Source of the DNA: Cryptomeria japonica
Taxonomy: Eukaryota > Streptophyta > Pinopsida > Cupressales > Cupressaceae
Direction of reading: 5' to 3'
Length of the DNA: 64,000 bases
NCBI RefSeq assembly: GCF_030272615.1
Contig: NC_081413.1
Location: 552,986,136 to 553,050,135 of the forward strand
In this document: positions 24,481-36,829 of the stretch, in pieces
Position numbering within the stretch: position 1 is the stretch's first letter
Layout of the letters: each line of letters begins with the position of its first letter
The notes under the pieces: model-generated
Told to the model about the DNA's origin: nothing
Databases searched by the model: none
Seen by the model: the letters and a program-made list of their open reading frames with translations, nothing else
Program-made: the position numbers and the translations under genes

Positions 24481-25007
24481 ACCAACCCTCCAACGGTCTC
24501 TCCCATTTAATAATTAAATCATAATGGTTGGTTTGAACCCAACTAAGCCCCATCTCAAATTTAATTATTAATTTGTAGTGTAATATTATATTATCTTTTA
24601 TATAAATGTAATATTAATTATAATTCATTTTAAGAAAATAACTATTAATAATTATAAAAATGAAAATAAACATTTTTTTAATCTTAATGAAATATATTTA
24701 AATTTATGATTAAAAGTTATTAAAGTATTTTGTATATATTAAAATAATTTTAAAAATTATGATTTTCAAAAAATATTAAAAAATAGAATGATTTCAAAAA
24801 ATATATAAAATATAACTATAAAAAATACGTATAATGATTATGTTTATTTTTAAATAGAAATATTTGTATTTGATTTTTCATTTAATTTAATTTAAAATGA
24901 ATCAATTCCTTATAATTGATTTAATTATCTATATTTTTAAATAAAAGAGAGTTATTGAAATTTATATGTCTATTTAGAAAAAAATATTTTATTTACATTA
25001 TTATAAA

Positions 25008-27720
25008 CTAGCAATTGCACCTTAGTGTGCAATGGGTATGCCGAAAGATGTGTGTAAGGTGAATTAGAAAAAACATTGGTCTATTTTTTTGCATATAATT
25101 GGGTAATACATGAGGTCACTTATTAGGTCATAATGTTGTTTGTGCAATAAATTTCTCATTAGAAAAGTGATAGCTTCAAATTAACTATGCATCCACTTAT
25201 AGCGATCCAATCATAATTGAAACAAAACCTTTAAATTGATAAGAAAATCAAGTTTCATTACCGACAACACATGGTGAGAGCGAGAGAGAGGTTGAGATAG
25301 TGCTAGAAGGAGGGAGACATATAGGGGGGATAGGTGAGAGAGAGATGGGTAAAGAGATAAAGATAGAGATAGAGAAGAGAAGATAGAGATATAAATAGAG
25401 TTAGAGACAGAGATGGAGAATAAGGAAAGGAATATGGAGAGGAGGCAAGAGATATGGAGAGATAAAAGAGAGAGGGGAGAGATGTAGATAAAAATAGAAA
25501 AATAAAATTAAAAAAAGAGAAAGGGAGAGATAAAAAGATAGATATATAAGTGATATATAAAGAGAGGGGGAGATATAGTGATAGAGAGAGAGATACAGAT
25601 AACTAGATAGAGTTAGAGGGATACATGAAATAAGTGATAGGGAAAGATAGATATAGAGAGGAAAAGAGATATAGATAAATAGAGCTCTAAAAAGATGGAG
25701 GAGAGAGAGGGAGAGGGAGATGGATGGATAAGAGGAATTTTCAGAGATATAGGGGAGAGAGGAAGATATAGGTAGAGATGAAGATAGAATGAAGGAGGCA
25801 AAGGGAAAATAGATAGAGAGATAGAGAGAGGTACAGGGAGATAGAAATATAGAAAGATAGGGGGATATAGAGGAAGAGATGGAGAGAGATCTATAAATGA
25901 AGAGGGAGAGATACATATAAATAGATGGTGAGATAGAGTGAGATAGATATCTAAGGATATATAGAGAGAGGGGGAGAGGGGGGCGATATATAATGAGACT
26001 GACAAACAAAGTGGGGATAGACAAATAGAGATGGAAAGAGGGGGATATAGAGGGAGAGATGCACATATATTGGAAGAGAAATAGAGATATGTAGAGATAT
26101 ACATGAAGAGAAAGAGAGATGGATAGAGATAAGGAGATAAGTAAGGGGATAGGGAGTGTGAATGAGGGAGGGAGAGATGGGGAGAATTACATAGGGGGAG
26201 AGAGAGAGAAAGAGAGAGAGAGGGGGGGGGTGAAGATAATAATATATAGATTAAGAGGGGGACATATATGTATGGAGATAGAGATAGAGGGGGCAAGAGT
26301 GAGAGAGAAATAAGGTGACAAATACAAGTAATAGATTAAAAGGTTTAGACCTTAGAAAGAGGGAGAGTGATAGGGAGGGGGGAATATAGGGAGATAAAAC
26401 TAATAGAGATAGGAAGGGAGAAATAGGGAGTGTATGTTTAGAAAGAGTAGAAGTAGAGAGATATAAAAACAAGGAGTATGGGGAGAGGAAGATAGGGAGA
26501 GATAAGATAGAAAGATGGAGAGAGGGATGTATAGGGGTAGAAAGATATGGAGACAAGGGTAGAAAGGGGAGAGAGAATAGATATAACTTGTAAAATATAA
26601 AGGTGGTGAGAGAGAGAGGAAGAGAGGGAAGGAAATGGAAAGGGGGAGAGAGAGACATGGTGATGGAAAGATAAAGATATAGGAAGTGATATGTGAAGAG
26701 GTAGAGAGGGATATAGAGAGAGAGTAGGAGAGATGAGGGAAGAGGAATGTATAAGATCTATAGAGATAGAGATAGCAAGCGAGAGGGAGAAATAGGGAGT
26801 ATGTGTTTGTGTGAATGAGAGAGATATAGAGATATAGATAAGGAAGGAGAAATATAGAATGTGTGTGAGTGAAAGAGATATATATAGAGGGATAAAAATA
26901 TATAAATAGACATAGTGAGGGAGAGAGGGAGAAAGAGGGCATAGAAGTAGAGATATATAAAAAGAGGGAGTGAGAGGGGGAAAGGGAGAGATACAAAGAT
27001 AGATATAGTGGGAATGGTAGAGGGGGCAAAGAGAGAGATACATGGAGAGGTAAGGAGATATAGATAGCCGAGAGAGAGATATAGATGGAGATAATAATCA
27101 AATGGCATGTTACCCTTAGTATAACTCTTCAAGGACACAACTATCTATAAATTAGCTATGAAATGACTAATCAATAGTTAGTTGCTCTCTCTTGCTCTCT
27201 TGCTCTCTTGTTCTAAACGTTTAATTTAGGTTTTGAGTAGGAATTTATTTTATTATATAAATTAAAATAAATTTCAAATATTTAATTACTCTAGCATAAA
27301 CAAAATTTTAATAACACAAAAATAGAACTTAGATTAATTCTAATACCTTTTAATTACTAATTGTAATTCCATAAGAAGACGTAAATAATTAAAATTAAAT
27401 TTTAACTTAATAAATAAATAATCTTGAAAAAAAAAGTAGAAGAATTAAAATAAATTAAAAAATAGAATATCTAATAAAAGAAGGTAACATTGAAAATGTT
27501 CTCATCAAAGTAAGAAATATTTTAATTCTAAATATGATTATTCTACAACAACTAACATTTTGATAAGACAAATAGTTATAAATTAAATTAATTTTAACAA
27601 TTTTTAATTATTATTTGTAATTTCATAAAAATATATAAATAACTAAAATAAATTTTACACTTAATGAAAATTAATCATAAAACAAAAAGGGAAAGATGAA
27701 TTAGAATAAAGATAATTACT
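25008..27720. repeat. Duplicated unit, copy 2
   Basis: Direct repeat of 19549-22500. The hairpin head is at 25014-25033 (ATTGCAC and GTGCAAT arms), with the C-poor array at 25272-27092 and an AT-rich right flank to about 27720. The SINE present in copy 1 is absent at the matching point (27274-27287). A stretch left of the head, 24600-24640, also resembles sequence left of copy 1 (19485-19545), but about 370 bp of extra sequence lies between it and the head. Confidence 0.8.
25272..27092 (+). repeat. C-poor GAGA/GATA array in copy 2
   Basis: About 1.8 kb with the same strand bias as the copy 1 array and the same non-simple island near 26310-26360. The right end joins the AATAATCAAATGGCATGTTA flank. 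Minus-strand ORFs of up to 233 codons here are composition artefacts. Confidence 0.9.
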
Positions 27721-28077
27721 TTTTTTAATTATATATTTATTTTCCTACTTTTAGCTTTACTTGTTTTAATATAATTTTTTTCTTTGTAGAAATTTAATAA
27801 TACATTTATTTTCCTACTTTTTCTTTTTTTTTTTAGAAAATTAGAAAATAAGATAGAAAATCTTTTTTTTTTTATCGATAACATTATGTCATATATTGCT
27901 TTAAAAATAGAAAAGTATTACATCCGTAGAGCAGAAAACATATTGCAACTCTATGGGGTCACACCCCTACTACAAGAAGAACTCGACAAGACACCATCCC
28001 ACCATTGCCAACAGCCACAAAAAAGGGCACATACATACACAAAAACCACAAACTAGGCCTTGATCAACCCATAGAAC

Positions 28078-28806
28078 CTAGCTACGAAACCACCCCAAAG
28101 CCTCTTCTCTTGAAAAATTGGGGATACTCCTACTGGGTTCGGCCTCCTGCGACACGCTCCCTCCATCTAGCACCATTCTTGACCTGCTACCGCACAAAGA
28201 CCCACGCTCCACCACCTTCAGCATTTTCTTTGGAATCTGGTGGTGAACCAAAGGCCTCCCATCCACATCCAGAGGGGCCTCAGACTGAATGGGAGTCACC
28301 TTCCCACGGATCTTCACACGCTCAGTTGGCCCCAATTTGTGCACAAAATCCACAATCTCTTCCCAGCCTCTCCTAACATCCTCCACCTGCATCGCAACCG
28401 GTCGGGAAGCCGACCATATGACAAAAGGTTGCAGTGGCCCATCATCCACTCAAATCCTCCTCCGCGGGCCTTCCACCGACTTCAGCCCCTCATCGATGAC
28501 AGCACAGGCCACCACTTCCTGCAGACCACCCGCCCATTTGGGTCTTAACACTAGGGAGGTAATCTGTCGCACTTCCTCCAGCGACTTTCCCACCTGTAAG
28601 GCCAAGGCAACAAAAAGCGACAAAATGTCAAGGTTTGTTCTCGGCCACCAATCAAGAATCAGGAATTCCTCTCCAAACAACAACCTCACTACCCTCCAAA
28701 AAACATCTCCATCCACTCTAAAGACGTTTGTGAGCCTATTCCTCGAAATCAGTCCACGAAACGCAGGCAATTGCCCATCCGACATCAAAGAAAAATTAGC
28801 TTCCAT
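28078..28806 (-). CDS. LINE C downstream ORF (ORF3-like), unknown function
   Basis: The frame from ATG 28806 to 28078 is 242 codons with one TGA (28452-28450), in a context (RRI-stop-VDDGPLQP) that suggests a lost Trp. The frame is also open upstream to about 28920, but the only ATG shared with LINE B is the MEANF[S/T]L start, which decides the start. It lies about 320 bp beyond the RNase H stop (TAG 29129-29127), with stops between, so it appears to be a separate cistron. Conserved blocks are LDILSLFVALALQVGKSLEEV and RRGWEEI. No signal peptide, zinc-finger cysteines or known motif is evident. It is better preserved than the RT region, which is unusual for neutral decay. Function is unknown. 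Confidence 0.6.
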
Positions 28807-29126
28807 CCTATCTCGAAACTGAGCAAAAGAAACCCTAAACACTCCACCTACCACCAAGCAGCCACCACAAAATGCAAGGAAACAATACTCAACATCCTTA
28901 TAAAGCCACTACCATCACATGATTCGATAACTCCACATGCCTTACGGAAAACTAAGCATCATCGCCAGTCACTCACACTAAACGCCTCCATCATCATCCA
29001 TCACCGCAAGACCACTTGCAGTAACATCATGGATCACACACCACAAGGATCTTTAATTCCCACAGACCATGGCTATGAATGGTCACATCAAATCGAGCTC
29101 AAGTTCATTTTTCTATGATGAGCCAT

Positions 29127-32100
29127 CTAACCAAAATCAAAATCAAGAGGACTAAAATTTCTAAAATCTTCGAACAAACTAAACTTATTTTCCAAGGAGC
29201 CATTTGCTCCCACATTAGAAAGTTTGTCAGCTTCCAAGTTTGCTTCTCGAGGACATGAGTCACCTTAAAATCTTCAAAACTGCTCAATAGAAGATGCATT
29301 CTTCGAACCTGCTTGTCTAAATGTCACACCTCCATACGACCACAAGCTATCCCATTCACCACAACTTGAGAGTCACCTTCCAAATGGAGTTTCTTGACTC
29401 CCAATTTCCCTACCATTAGGATAGCTTCTACCATTGCTTGACACTCTGCAACATTGTTCGATCCATCCACCAGTCTCTTAGCACCAATGGCTAAAGTATT
29501 GCCCTGATCGTCGTGAGCAATCACCCTAACACCAAAAACCCCTGGGTTTCCCCTCAATGTGCCATCAAAATTAATCTTAGTCCACCCCTTTTCAGGTGAA
29601 GTCCACTCTGGGATAGAAAGACCCTGACTCTGAAGATTAGCCCTTAGAAGCCCATTAATAGGCCGAAACTTGACCAAAGGCCAGTTTGACAAAAAATCAG
29701 CGTCAAGCTGAGTAAAAGGAATCTTAGCTAAGTTCACCTGAGAGGCAGTATTTGAGACCAGTTTGGAAATGGCCCTCTCCAATCTAATCAAAAAGCACTT
29801 ATTGTTTTCCGCTTTACCTTCAAACACTCTATGGTTTTGTTCCATCCAGAGTTCCCATAAAATGGTAGAGGGAAAAATCTTCTAAATGGATGCAGAAATA
29901 GAATTCTTACCCAATACTAGCCAAGATTCCAGCCATTTGCACAAGTTCCTTGCCATGGGTCCCTTCCAGTTCAACCTCTGCAACCTAAAAAGCCATGCTT
30001 TCTGAACAAACTCATAGTTGAGCAGAAGATGGTCAACATCCTCCTCCACCTTTTCACAAAGCACACAATGGAATGGGCTAACAAAACCCATCTTCCTCAC
30101 ATAATCTCCAGAGAGAATCCACCTATTACCAGCAAGCTAGGAAAAGGCCCCCGCTTCGGTAGACACACTTTGTTCCAACACACCTTGGCTTCCCACTCCT
30201 TCATCCTGTCTTCCCTCTCCAAAAGAGAGACCCCCACTTTCACAGAGTAGCAGCCACTCTTTGCCCCACACCAAACTATTTCATCCTCCTCCCTCAAAAA
30301 TGAAAACTCACAGTTTTCCAAGATCTTGATCAGAAATCTTTCCTCCTCCATCCCCAAATTTAGCTCCTGAGTATCCTTCCAACTCCAACGTTGTCCCAAC
30401 AAAGGCATATCTAATGACAAGAAATCTCTCACCTTTGAGCCCCAAACCTAACTAGTATTTAAAACGATTAGCTAGGGGGCCTAACACTCTAATGATGGAT
30501 GCCCATCCCAGGAATCCTGCCAAAAGCTTGCCTTTCACCCATCACCAATACACCAAGATAGGTGATTTGTGATCAAGCTCCTGCAGCTCACCAGAAAATT
30601 CCACAAAGCAGACCCTCTCGAGGGATTTTTCATCGTTAGAATCCTTTCCTTTTCCCTACTATCCAAATATTTAGCTTATAGAATTCTGACCCACCTCTGT
30701 TCTGGTTTACTGTACATCTGCCACACCAGTTTAGCCCCCATGGCCTCATTGATAATTTTTCAATCATGGAGTCTCGCCCCTCCACCACCTTTGGGTTTAC
30801 AAACTCTGTTGTAGGCCATGAGCGGAATTTTGTCATGTTCCTGATTACCATTCCACAAAAACTTCCTCATCTTATGCTGCATACTCTTAATGATCGAACC
30901 TGGGAGTTTAAAACAGGCCATAGGGAAAATAGGCATAGCCGAGACAATTGACTTCAGCATCAAAAGATGACCAGCCAGAGAAAGCCACTTACTCTTCCAT
31001 CCCTCCATCTTTGCTTTGCAACCATCTAGCAGCCCTTTCCAAATGTCCGCCTTACCTACTCCAGAAAAGAGCGGCATACCAAGAAACTTCCCAGGCAGAT
31101 GGCCAATCTTAATCCCAAACAATCTAGCAATAGCTCTCTGAGACCAACATTCTATGTGGAAGAAAAAGATCTCTGATTTGAGCCAATTAATTTCCTGACC
31201 AGTAGCCCAAGTATATCTATCCAACACTTTCTTCATAATCGAAGCCTCATGCATAGAAGCAACATCGAAAAGATAGGTGTCATCAGCAAACTGAGAATGA
31301 GTTGTGGAGTCCACCCCTCGAGCAATCTCAATACCCTTCCACACCCCTTGTTATCTCTTGTGAGCAATTGACTATCCAAGAACTTTAGCCAACAAAATGA
31401 AGAGAAAGGGGGAAATTGGATCCCCTTGCCGAATACCCCGAGACGTTGAACTACCATTAACTAAAACCGAAGCAGAGAACTGCATGATCATACTAGAAAT
31501 CCACTTAATCCAAGACTTCCCAAACCCAAACCTTTCCAGCACAGCCACCAGGAAAGACCTATCCACCCTATCATATGCTTTTTGAATGTCAAGCTTCGGG
31601 ATCATTCTTCTCTATCTACCCTTCATAGACATGTGAATTGCCTCATGGGCCACAATCACCCCATCCACAATATTCCTTCCAGGAGTAAAACCACTCTGTT
31701 CGCAAGAGATCGACTTATCTAAAATTAACTTGAGCCTATTAGCAGTAACTTTTGTGATGATTTTGTAGATGGTGTTGCACAACAAAATAGGATGGAACTC
31801 CTCCATCCCCTCCGGCTTGGCCTTCTTAGGGATAAGTGCAATTTAATTCCTTCAAAACAAAGCCTCTGGATCTTGACTCTTCAACCACAACTAATAAATC
31901 CTCACCAAGCTCATCCCAAAGGAACTGAAAAAAGAACACCTGAAACCCATCTGGACTTGGTGCTTTCTCCCCACCTAACCCAAAAACAACTGATTTGACT
32001 TCCTTCAACGAGACTGGTTCTTTAAGCATGATGTTGTCCTCCCTCAAAACTAAGGGAGGAATTAACTCTAGAAGCTCGGTCTGCAAGCCCGATTAAGCGA

Positions 32101-33346
32101 CCCCACTTCTTCTCCACAAATTTTTGAAGTAGTCAACAACCTCTTTGCTTATGCGGTATGAGTCTTCAGTGATTGTGCCATCTGCAAGCCATAGGGAGAG
32201 AATTCTATTCAGACTACGCCTTGCTTTCACCAAGTTGTGGAAGAATTTCGTGTTTCTATCACCAACTTTTAACCAGTTCTCTCGCGACTTCTATTTCCAG
32301 TAAATCTCCTCCCTCTGCAAAACTTCTCCATATTTGGTCATCAGATCTTTCTCCGTGAGGAATTCCACTTCATCTATCCACTCCACCAAGAATTTTGTGT
32401 TCAAAACCCCCAAATCTCCTTCAAGCCTTCTCTTTTCATCAAAGATATTGCCAAACACCTCCCTGTTCCAAGATTTTAACTTATGTTTCACAAAGCTTAA
32501 CTTCTTGAAAAACTGAAAGGATAAGAAACTATCCACCACTTCAGCCTCCTTCCACCACCCAGCTACACAATCTCTAAAACTCGGTTCCCTTATCCACATA
32601 TTTTCCACCTTAAAGGGACACTGAATTGGTACTACATCTCTCTGTACAACCAAAGAGACTGGGAAATGATCGAATCTTAAAATAGCTAAAACCTCAGCCT
32701 CGAAAACCAAAGGGGCTATATTCCAATCCCCTGCTAGGAAGAATCTATCTAGCTTCTCAGCAATATTGGAGAAGCCCCTTCGTCTTTTAGTCCATGTAAA
32801 TTTCCCACCTTTGGCTGCTACTTCAAAAAGAGCATTAGCATTAACAAAAGATTGAAAGTCTATTTGCGACCTGCACAACCTCCTCACCCCTCCATGCTTA
32901 TCTGAGAAAGAAAGGGTGGCATTGAAGTCCCCAGCAACAATAGCTAAAGACAGCCTCACTTCCTCTAACCGCTTAGAGATATCCTCCCATAATTTGCACT
33001 TTTCCACAGCCAAAGTCGGCCCATAGACATTAATAAGAAAATAAGAAAAATTCATGGTCTTCAAATTCACCTTAACCATCTGCCAATGTTTAGAGCATGA
33101 TACAACATCCACTTGAATAGTCAATGGATTCCACATAATGCCAAGCCCATCTGATGCCCCTTCTGAGTCCACAAAAGATCCAGACCACCTCTACCTTACC
33201 CCAAAAATACAAGCAGTTGTATCATGACCCAACATTGTTTCCTGAATACAAATAACTTCTGGCTTAGCCTGATCAAAACCTCTTTTGATCAGACATCTCT
33301 TGTTAGGGGCGTTGCAGCCCCTGACATTCTAGGTTAGGAACTTCAT
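29127..33346 (-). pseudogene. LINE C ORF2: endonuclease-reverse transcriptase-RNase H
   Basis: The ATG at 33346 opens MKFLT-stop-NVRG, where TAG replaces the family Trp. Endonuclease blocks follow: CIQETM, VAGDFNATL near 32940, KLDRFF, and RFDHFP in place of the usual SDH. The reverse transcriptase has PSPDGF near 31945, KLDIQKAYDRVDRSF near 31590, GIRQGDPISP near 31430, and catalytic FADD at 31290-31279. The zinc-finger region (CVLCEKVEEDVDHLL) is near 30045. RNase H has INFDGTLRGNPG, AECQA, LEGDSQ and EANLEADKL, so its catalytic residues look complete. Frameshifts lie near 31830, 30100 and 29250, with several stops. It is not functional. Confidence 0.92.
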
Positions 33347-34380
33347 TGTTGTCCAGGAGAGAATAAGTCTCTCCCGGATCTAAGTAGCCTTGTCTAGCCC
33401 TTCATGTTGCCTGCTTCCTCAAGCAACTTCTACCTATTCTTCCTTCCTCTCAAGTTCCCTTTGGATTTAGAGGGATTTGTTTTGGTCTATTTAATGATCC
33501 TAACCTCTGTCTCCCCTATCTCTACAGACAGACCCAAAGAGTCATCGCTAAATCCGTCTTCCTCCTCAGACTCCAAATCTGCTGATAATCCATTCACCTT
33601 GTCTGGGGACATGTGAATGTCCTTGAACCTAATCTCTTTTCCATCTACACTCCCATCCAAATCCTCTGAAGCAAACAGAGACTTTGCAATCAAACCCATC
33701 CCCTGGCCCTTCACCCCATCCGTCGAGGTGTTGTAGAACCTGTGCTGGGTTGGAAAACCCCCTCCAACTGCACAATCCTTTAAAACGGGCCCATACACAA
33801 CCTCCATCGGCTTTCCTTCTTTAAGAGAACAACCACTCCCACCATTACCTAAACACTTTTGACCCACATTCTCCCCAACCAGACATTCTCCTTGAATCTG
33901 AGAAGGCTCTGCATCAGACTCATCCACACCACCAAACACCATCTCAGCAGACTTTTCTCTAGCCAAACCAAATGTCTTCTGTGGCATTTCCTGACCTGGA
34001 CAAGAGTCATCTGGAACTCCCATCCCCTCTAGAATAACTGAGTTGTGCCTAAAAGCCCCATCCCTTTCACCTGCTGGAGCAGAACTCAGGTTGGTCACAT
34101 GGATGCCCAGGTTCTGGTAAGATGTCAAGCCTGCTAATAGCTACTACTCCAACGCACAATCTGCCCTTCCTTTCCCCTTCTGCCCAGACAAACAATCACG
34201 GTCCTCATGACCCCATTCTTTACAGGACTTGCATTTGACCATGATTTCTTCTATTTCTATTTCTTGTCTCCATAAGCCCTCTGGAGATCTAATCTCAACG
34301 ACCTTCAGGAGCTCTGGCTAAGGCTTCCACAAAGCATGAATTAAGATTCTTTCCCAAGTAATAATCTTGCATATTGGAAA
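33343..34380 (-). pseudogene. LINE C ORF1 (5'-truncated), zinc-knuckle RNA-binding protein
   Basis: The frame starts inside the gene near 34380. It carries a C-x2-C-x4-H-x4-C knuckle, CKSCKEWGHEDRDC, near 34240-34200, then an acidic, Ser/Gly-rich tail. It is interrupted six times, always by TAG (first bases 34320, 34146, 34143, 33489, 33432, 33396). It remains in one frame down to TGA at 33345-33343, which overlaps the ORF2 ATG as ATGA. The DUF4283-like N-terminal part is missing through 5' truncation. Confidence 0.82.
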
Positions 34381-36829
34381 ATAAATTACACTTCTATTTT
34401 TCCAAGCTACTCTTCCTTATAATGTTTAGATTTATTCTAAAGTGCTCATTGTGACTCATGTTTACTACTCTTCTTATTAGTCTCATTCCAATATTTCCTA
34501 CAAAAATATGGAATGATCACATTTATATTTTATTTGTGTCTCCTAAATATCCACAAAATTTGGAACAATAATATTATGAGCATCACTTTGATGAAATGAG
34601 TACTAAGTGATCCATTCTTATGAGGGGTTCATAAGAACTACTCATAAGAATGGGTTAGCTTGACTCTAAAACTATGCAAGTGAATCTTGATATAAATATC
34701 ATAGTATGAAAGTCTTGTGAAAACACTCATTCTTCTAGCATTGAAAGTTGTGAGAGAGTTATTAAGGGGATTCTCGTGTGTATAGATTCAATGTATAAGT
34801 TCAAGACAGATTTTGAGGTGATATTTCTTTCCTTTTGGTACATCTATCTTTAAATTGGATGTTCTTTTGCCTTCATGGTAGGGAGTAAGTAATTTTTATG
34901 TGGGTTCCTTTTTTCATTCTTGGATTATTAAGGAAAACATAGTTTGTGAAGAGGAGGTTTTGCTTGTTATCTTATAAAAAAATTGGGTATTAGCTATTAT
35001 AATAAATGATAGACAGAACAATGTCCTCTAAGGATGTTGAAAAGAAATATCTATATGATGGATTCTCTTCCCAATTTATCTTCAAAGTTATTTAGTAAAT
35101 ATTTGGGAAACCAAAATAGGGTATGTTGATTTGCAAAGGAAGAACTAAATCTCCCAAGCTTGTTCCAACAACCATAAAATTTTATGATTGGGATGCAAGG
35201 GAGATTAGTGGATTTGATGGGTTGGCTTTGGCTAGATTCACCTAAGACAATTGATGATTTATTAGGCATTGTTGTCGTCGATGCATTGTTAAGGTTATTA
35301 TGGTTGATTATCAAAGCTAGTGGGATTCAAATATAGAGGCATGTTTAAGATAATTCTTATCATTGGTTGGTTAATAAAAATATGGTTTCAAGATTGATGC
35401 ACAAACATATTAGAAGGGCACTTTTATGATGTATGTGAAATAATCACATTATTAAGCAAAATAATAGGTAATCTATAGGCAAAAATACTCCATATATAGA
35501 TATTCTATATGAGGGACATGACTAATTCCACAAACTATAATATTGACTAGGCTTTTCTCATTAGTGGAATCATATAATAGCTAGTGTGTATTGCTGGCTA
35601 GATGCATGAATTTGTAGTTTTCATACAACTAAGAAATGATAATGTTTCTAAGTACAAACCAAGTAGGAACTATAGACCCACTAATCTAATTTGTAACCAC
35701 TCGCCACAACTATATTATGATAACTCTCTTATTGATAATAGAGAGTATCTAATGCATTTATTAAGACCTTGATTATGGTCATGGTAGACCACACAAAGAA
35801 TGACTTCCATAGGAGGCTAATAAGGTGATCCATGAACAAGAGTTTGTTTCATTCAATCCTTAACATTAACTATCATTAAGGTGGACAAATTTTTGAGGTG
35901 AGAAATTTAGTGAAATATTACTTAATATTCTAACTGGAGATATTACATACTAATCATGAAGTGTGAGTTCATATGACTCGCTGATATATAATGATAAAGT
36001 ATTACATAATTAAAATTGTAAAAAACTCTACCTACTTGATATTAAATTTATTATTATTCTAATGTGCAAAGAATAAGCAAGATTATCTAGGAATTAAATC
36101 TGTTATGGTTTCATCATTAATAGATGGATGGATTGAATGAGTGATCGGTGAAGTAGTTGAATTTGTGCCTATAATTCTCTGTCTGGATTCTCTGTATTAC
36201 ATGGGGAGAAATGGGGGTGATGGGGGAGGAGATTACAATCTTGTATCAAGATGTAGATTTATTTTCCGACCATATTAATGTAACGAAAATGAACCGAAAA
36301 CTATCTTGATTAATATGTTCTAATACCCTAACTAGCAAGGAATTTTGTTGATACAACTGTAGCACAAGTTCAAGAAAATTTATCACTGTAAAAATACCAG
36401 TCCTCGAGTGCTCGCATCCAAAAATCTTTCTCATTGCTGTTGACGGAGGCCCGGGCATCGCCGTTTACACAGCCCATTTTGGGCTCCCTTGCGGTCATCC
36501 TCGTTGGTTATGTGCCAGCCCTTGGTACTTTGTGCCCGTGGCACTTCGTTCCCCCATTCCCCCCTGTGGCCGTGTTTGTCACCAATGATCGCTACAGAGG
36601 CGGGATGAATGAGATAGGCGGGATTTTGTAAAGAGGCAGGAATTTGGTCTTTTCTTTTTTTTTAAGTAATGCACGCATTCGTAGAAATTCTGACGAACAC
36701 GAGCATTTTTTTGTTAAAAAATCAAATTTTCACACAATGCTCCTTGTCCATCAGAAACCTCCATTGGAATCTGACCCCAAATGTATTAGTGACTACATGA
36801 GTCTGCAAACATCCATGTGACTCAACTCA
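34381..36829. other. Unassigned region
   Basis: Mostly AT-rich, with no recognisable domain. A GC-richer patch at about 36440-36640 has an ORF of 65 codons (36434-36631) with no motif I know. The 87-codon minus ORF at 35051-35314 is also unrecognised. It is probably decayed repeat sequence. Confidence 0.5.

Larger units (their letters stand above)
22938..24551 (-). mobile_element. LINE B: 5'-truncated LINE with RNase H and a downstream ORF
   Basis: A 1.6-kb LINE 3' fragment on the minus strand. The TSD is ATCTCAAATT[C/T]AATT (22923-22937 and 24552-24566, one mismatch). It ends in a short poly(A) (T-run 22941-22948 on plus). The 3' terminal sequence resembles that of LINE C, so they are related. 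It keeps only the RNase H end of ORF2 and a downstream reading frame. Truncation at the 5' end is the normal outcome of incomplete target-primed reverse transcription. Confidence 0.88.
27863..34380 (-). mobile_element. LINE C: near full-length L1-like element with three ORFs, decayed
   Basis: A 6.5-kb minus-strand LINE. The 3' poly(A) is the T-run at 27863-27873. The 3' terminal 60 bp resemble those of LINE B. In order it holds a 5'-truncated ORF1 (zinc knuckle), ORF2 (endonuclease, reverse transcriptase, zinc finger, RNase H) and a third ORF. The 5' boundary near 34380 is set by loss of ORF1 coding and is approximate. I could not find a convincing TSD. It is diverged from LINE A but shares the domain order and the ATGA ORF1/ORF2 junction. 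Confidence 0.88.

Noticed and set aside
25401-27138. Minus-strand ORFs of up to 233 codons in the second array
   Set aside because: Same composition artefact as in copy 1; overlapping frames give equally long ORFs.
27840-27851. Candidate TSD for LINE C (ATTAGAAAATAA versus ATTGGAAAATAA near 34374)
   Set aside because: The left copy is not adjacent to the poly(A) tail and there is a mismatch. AT-rich chance similarity is as likely.
28005-28822. Plus-strand ORFs of 102-177 codons
   Set aside because: They are antisense to the LINE C downstream frame, which has a homologue in LINE B on the minus strand; the plus frames have none.
36434-36631. Possible host exon in a GC-richer patch
   Set aside because: No recognisable domain, no splice context I could support, and it is short.
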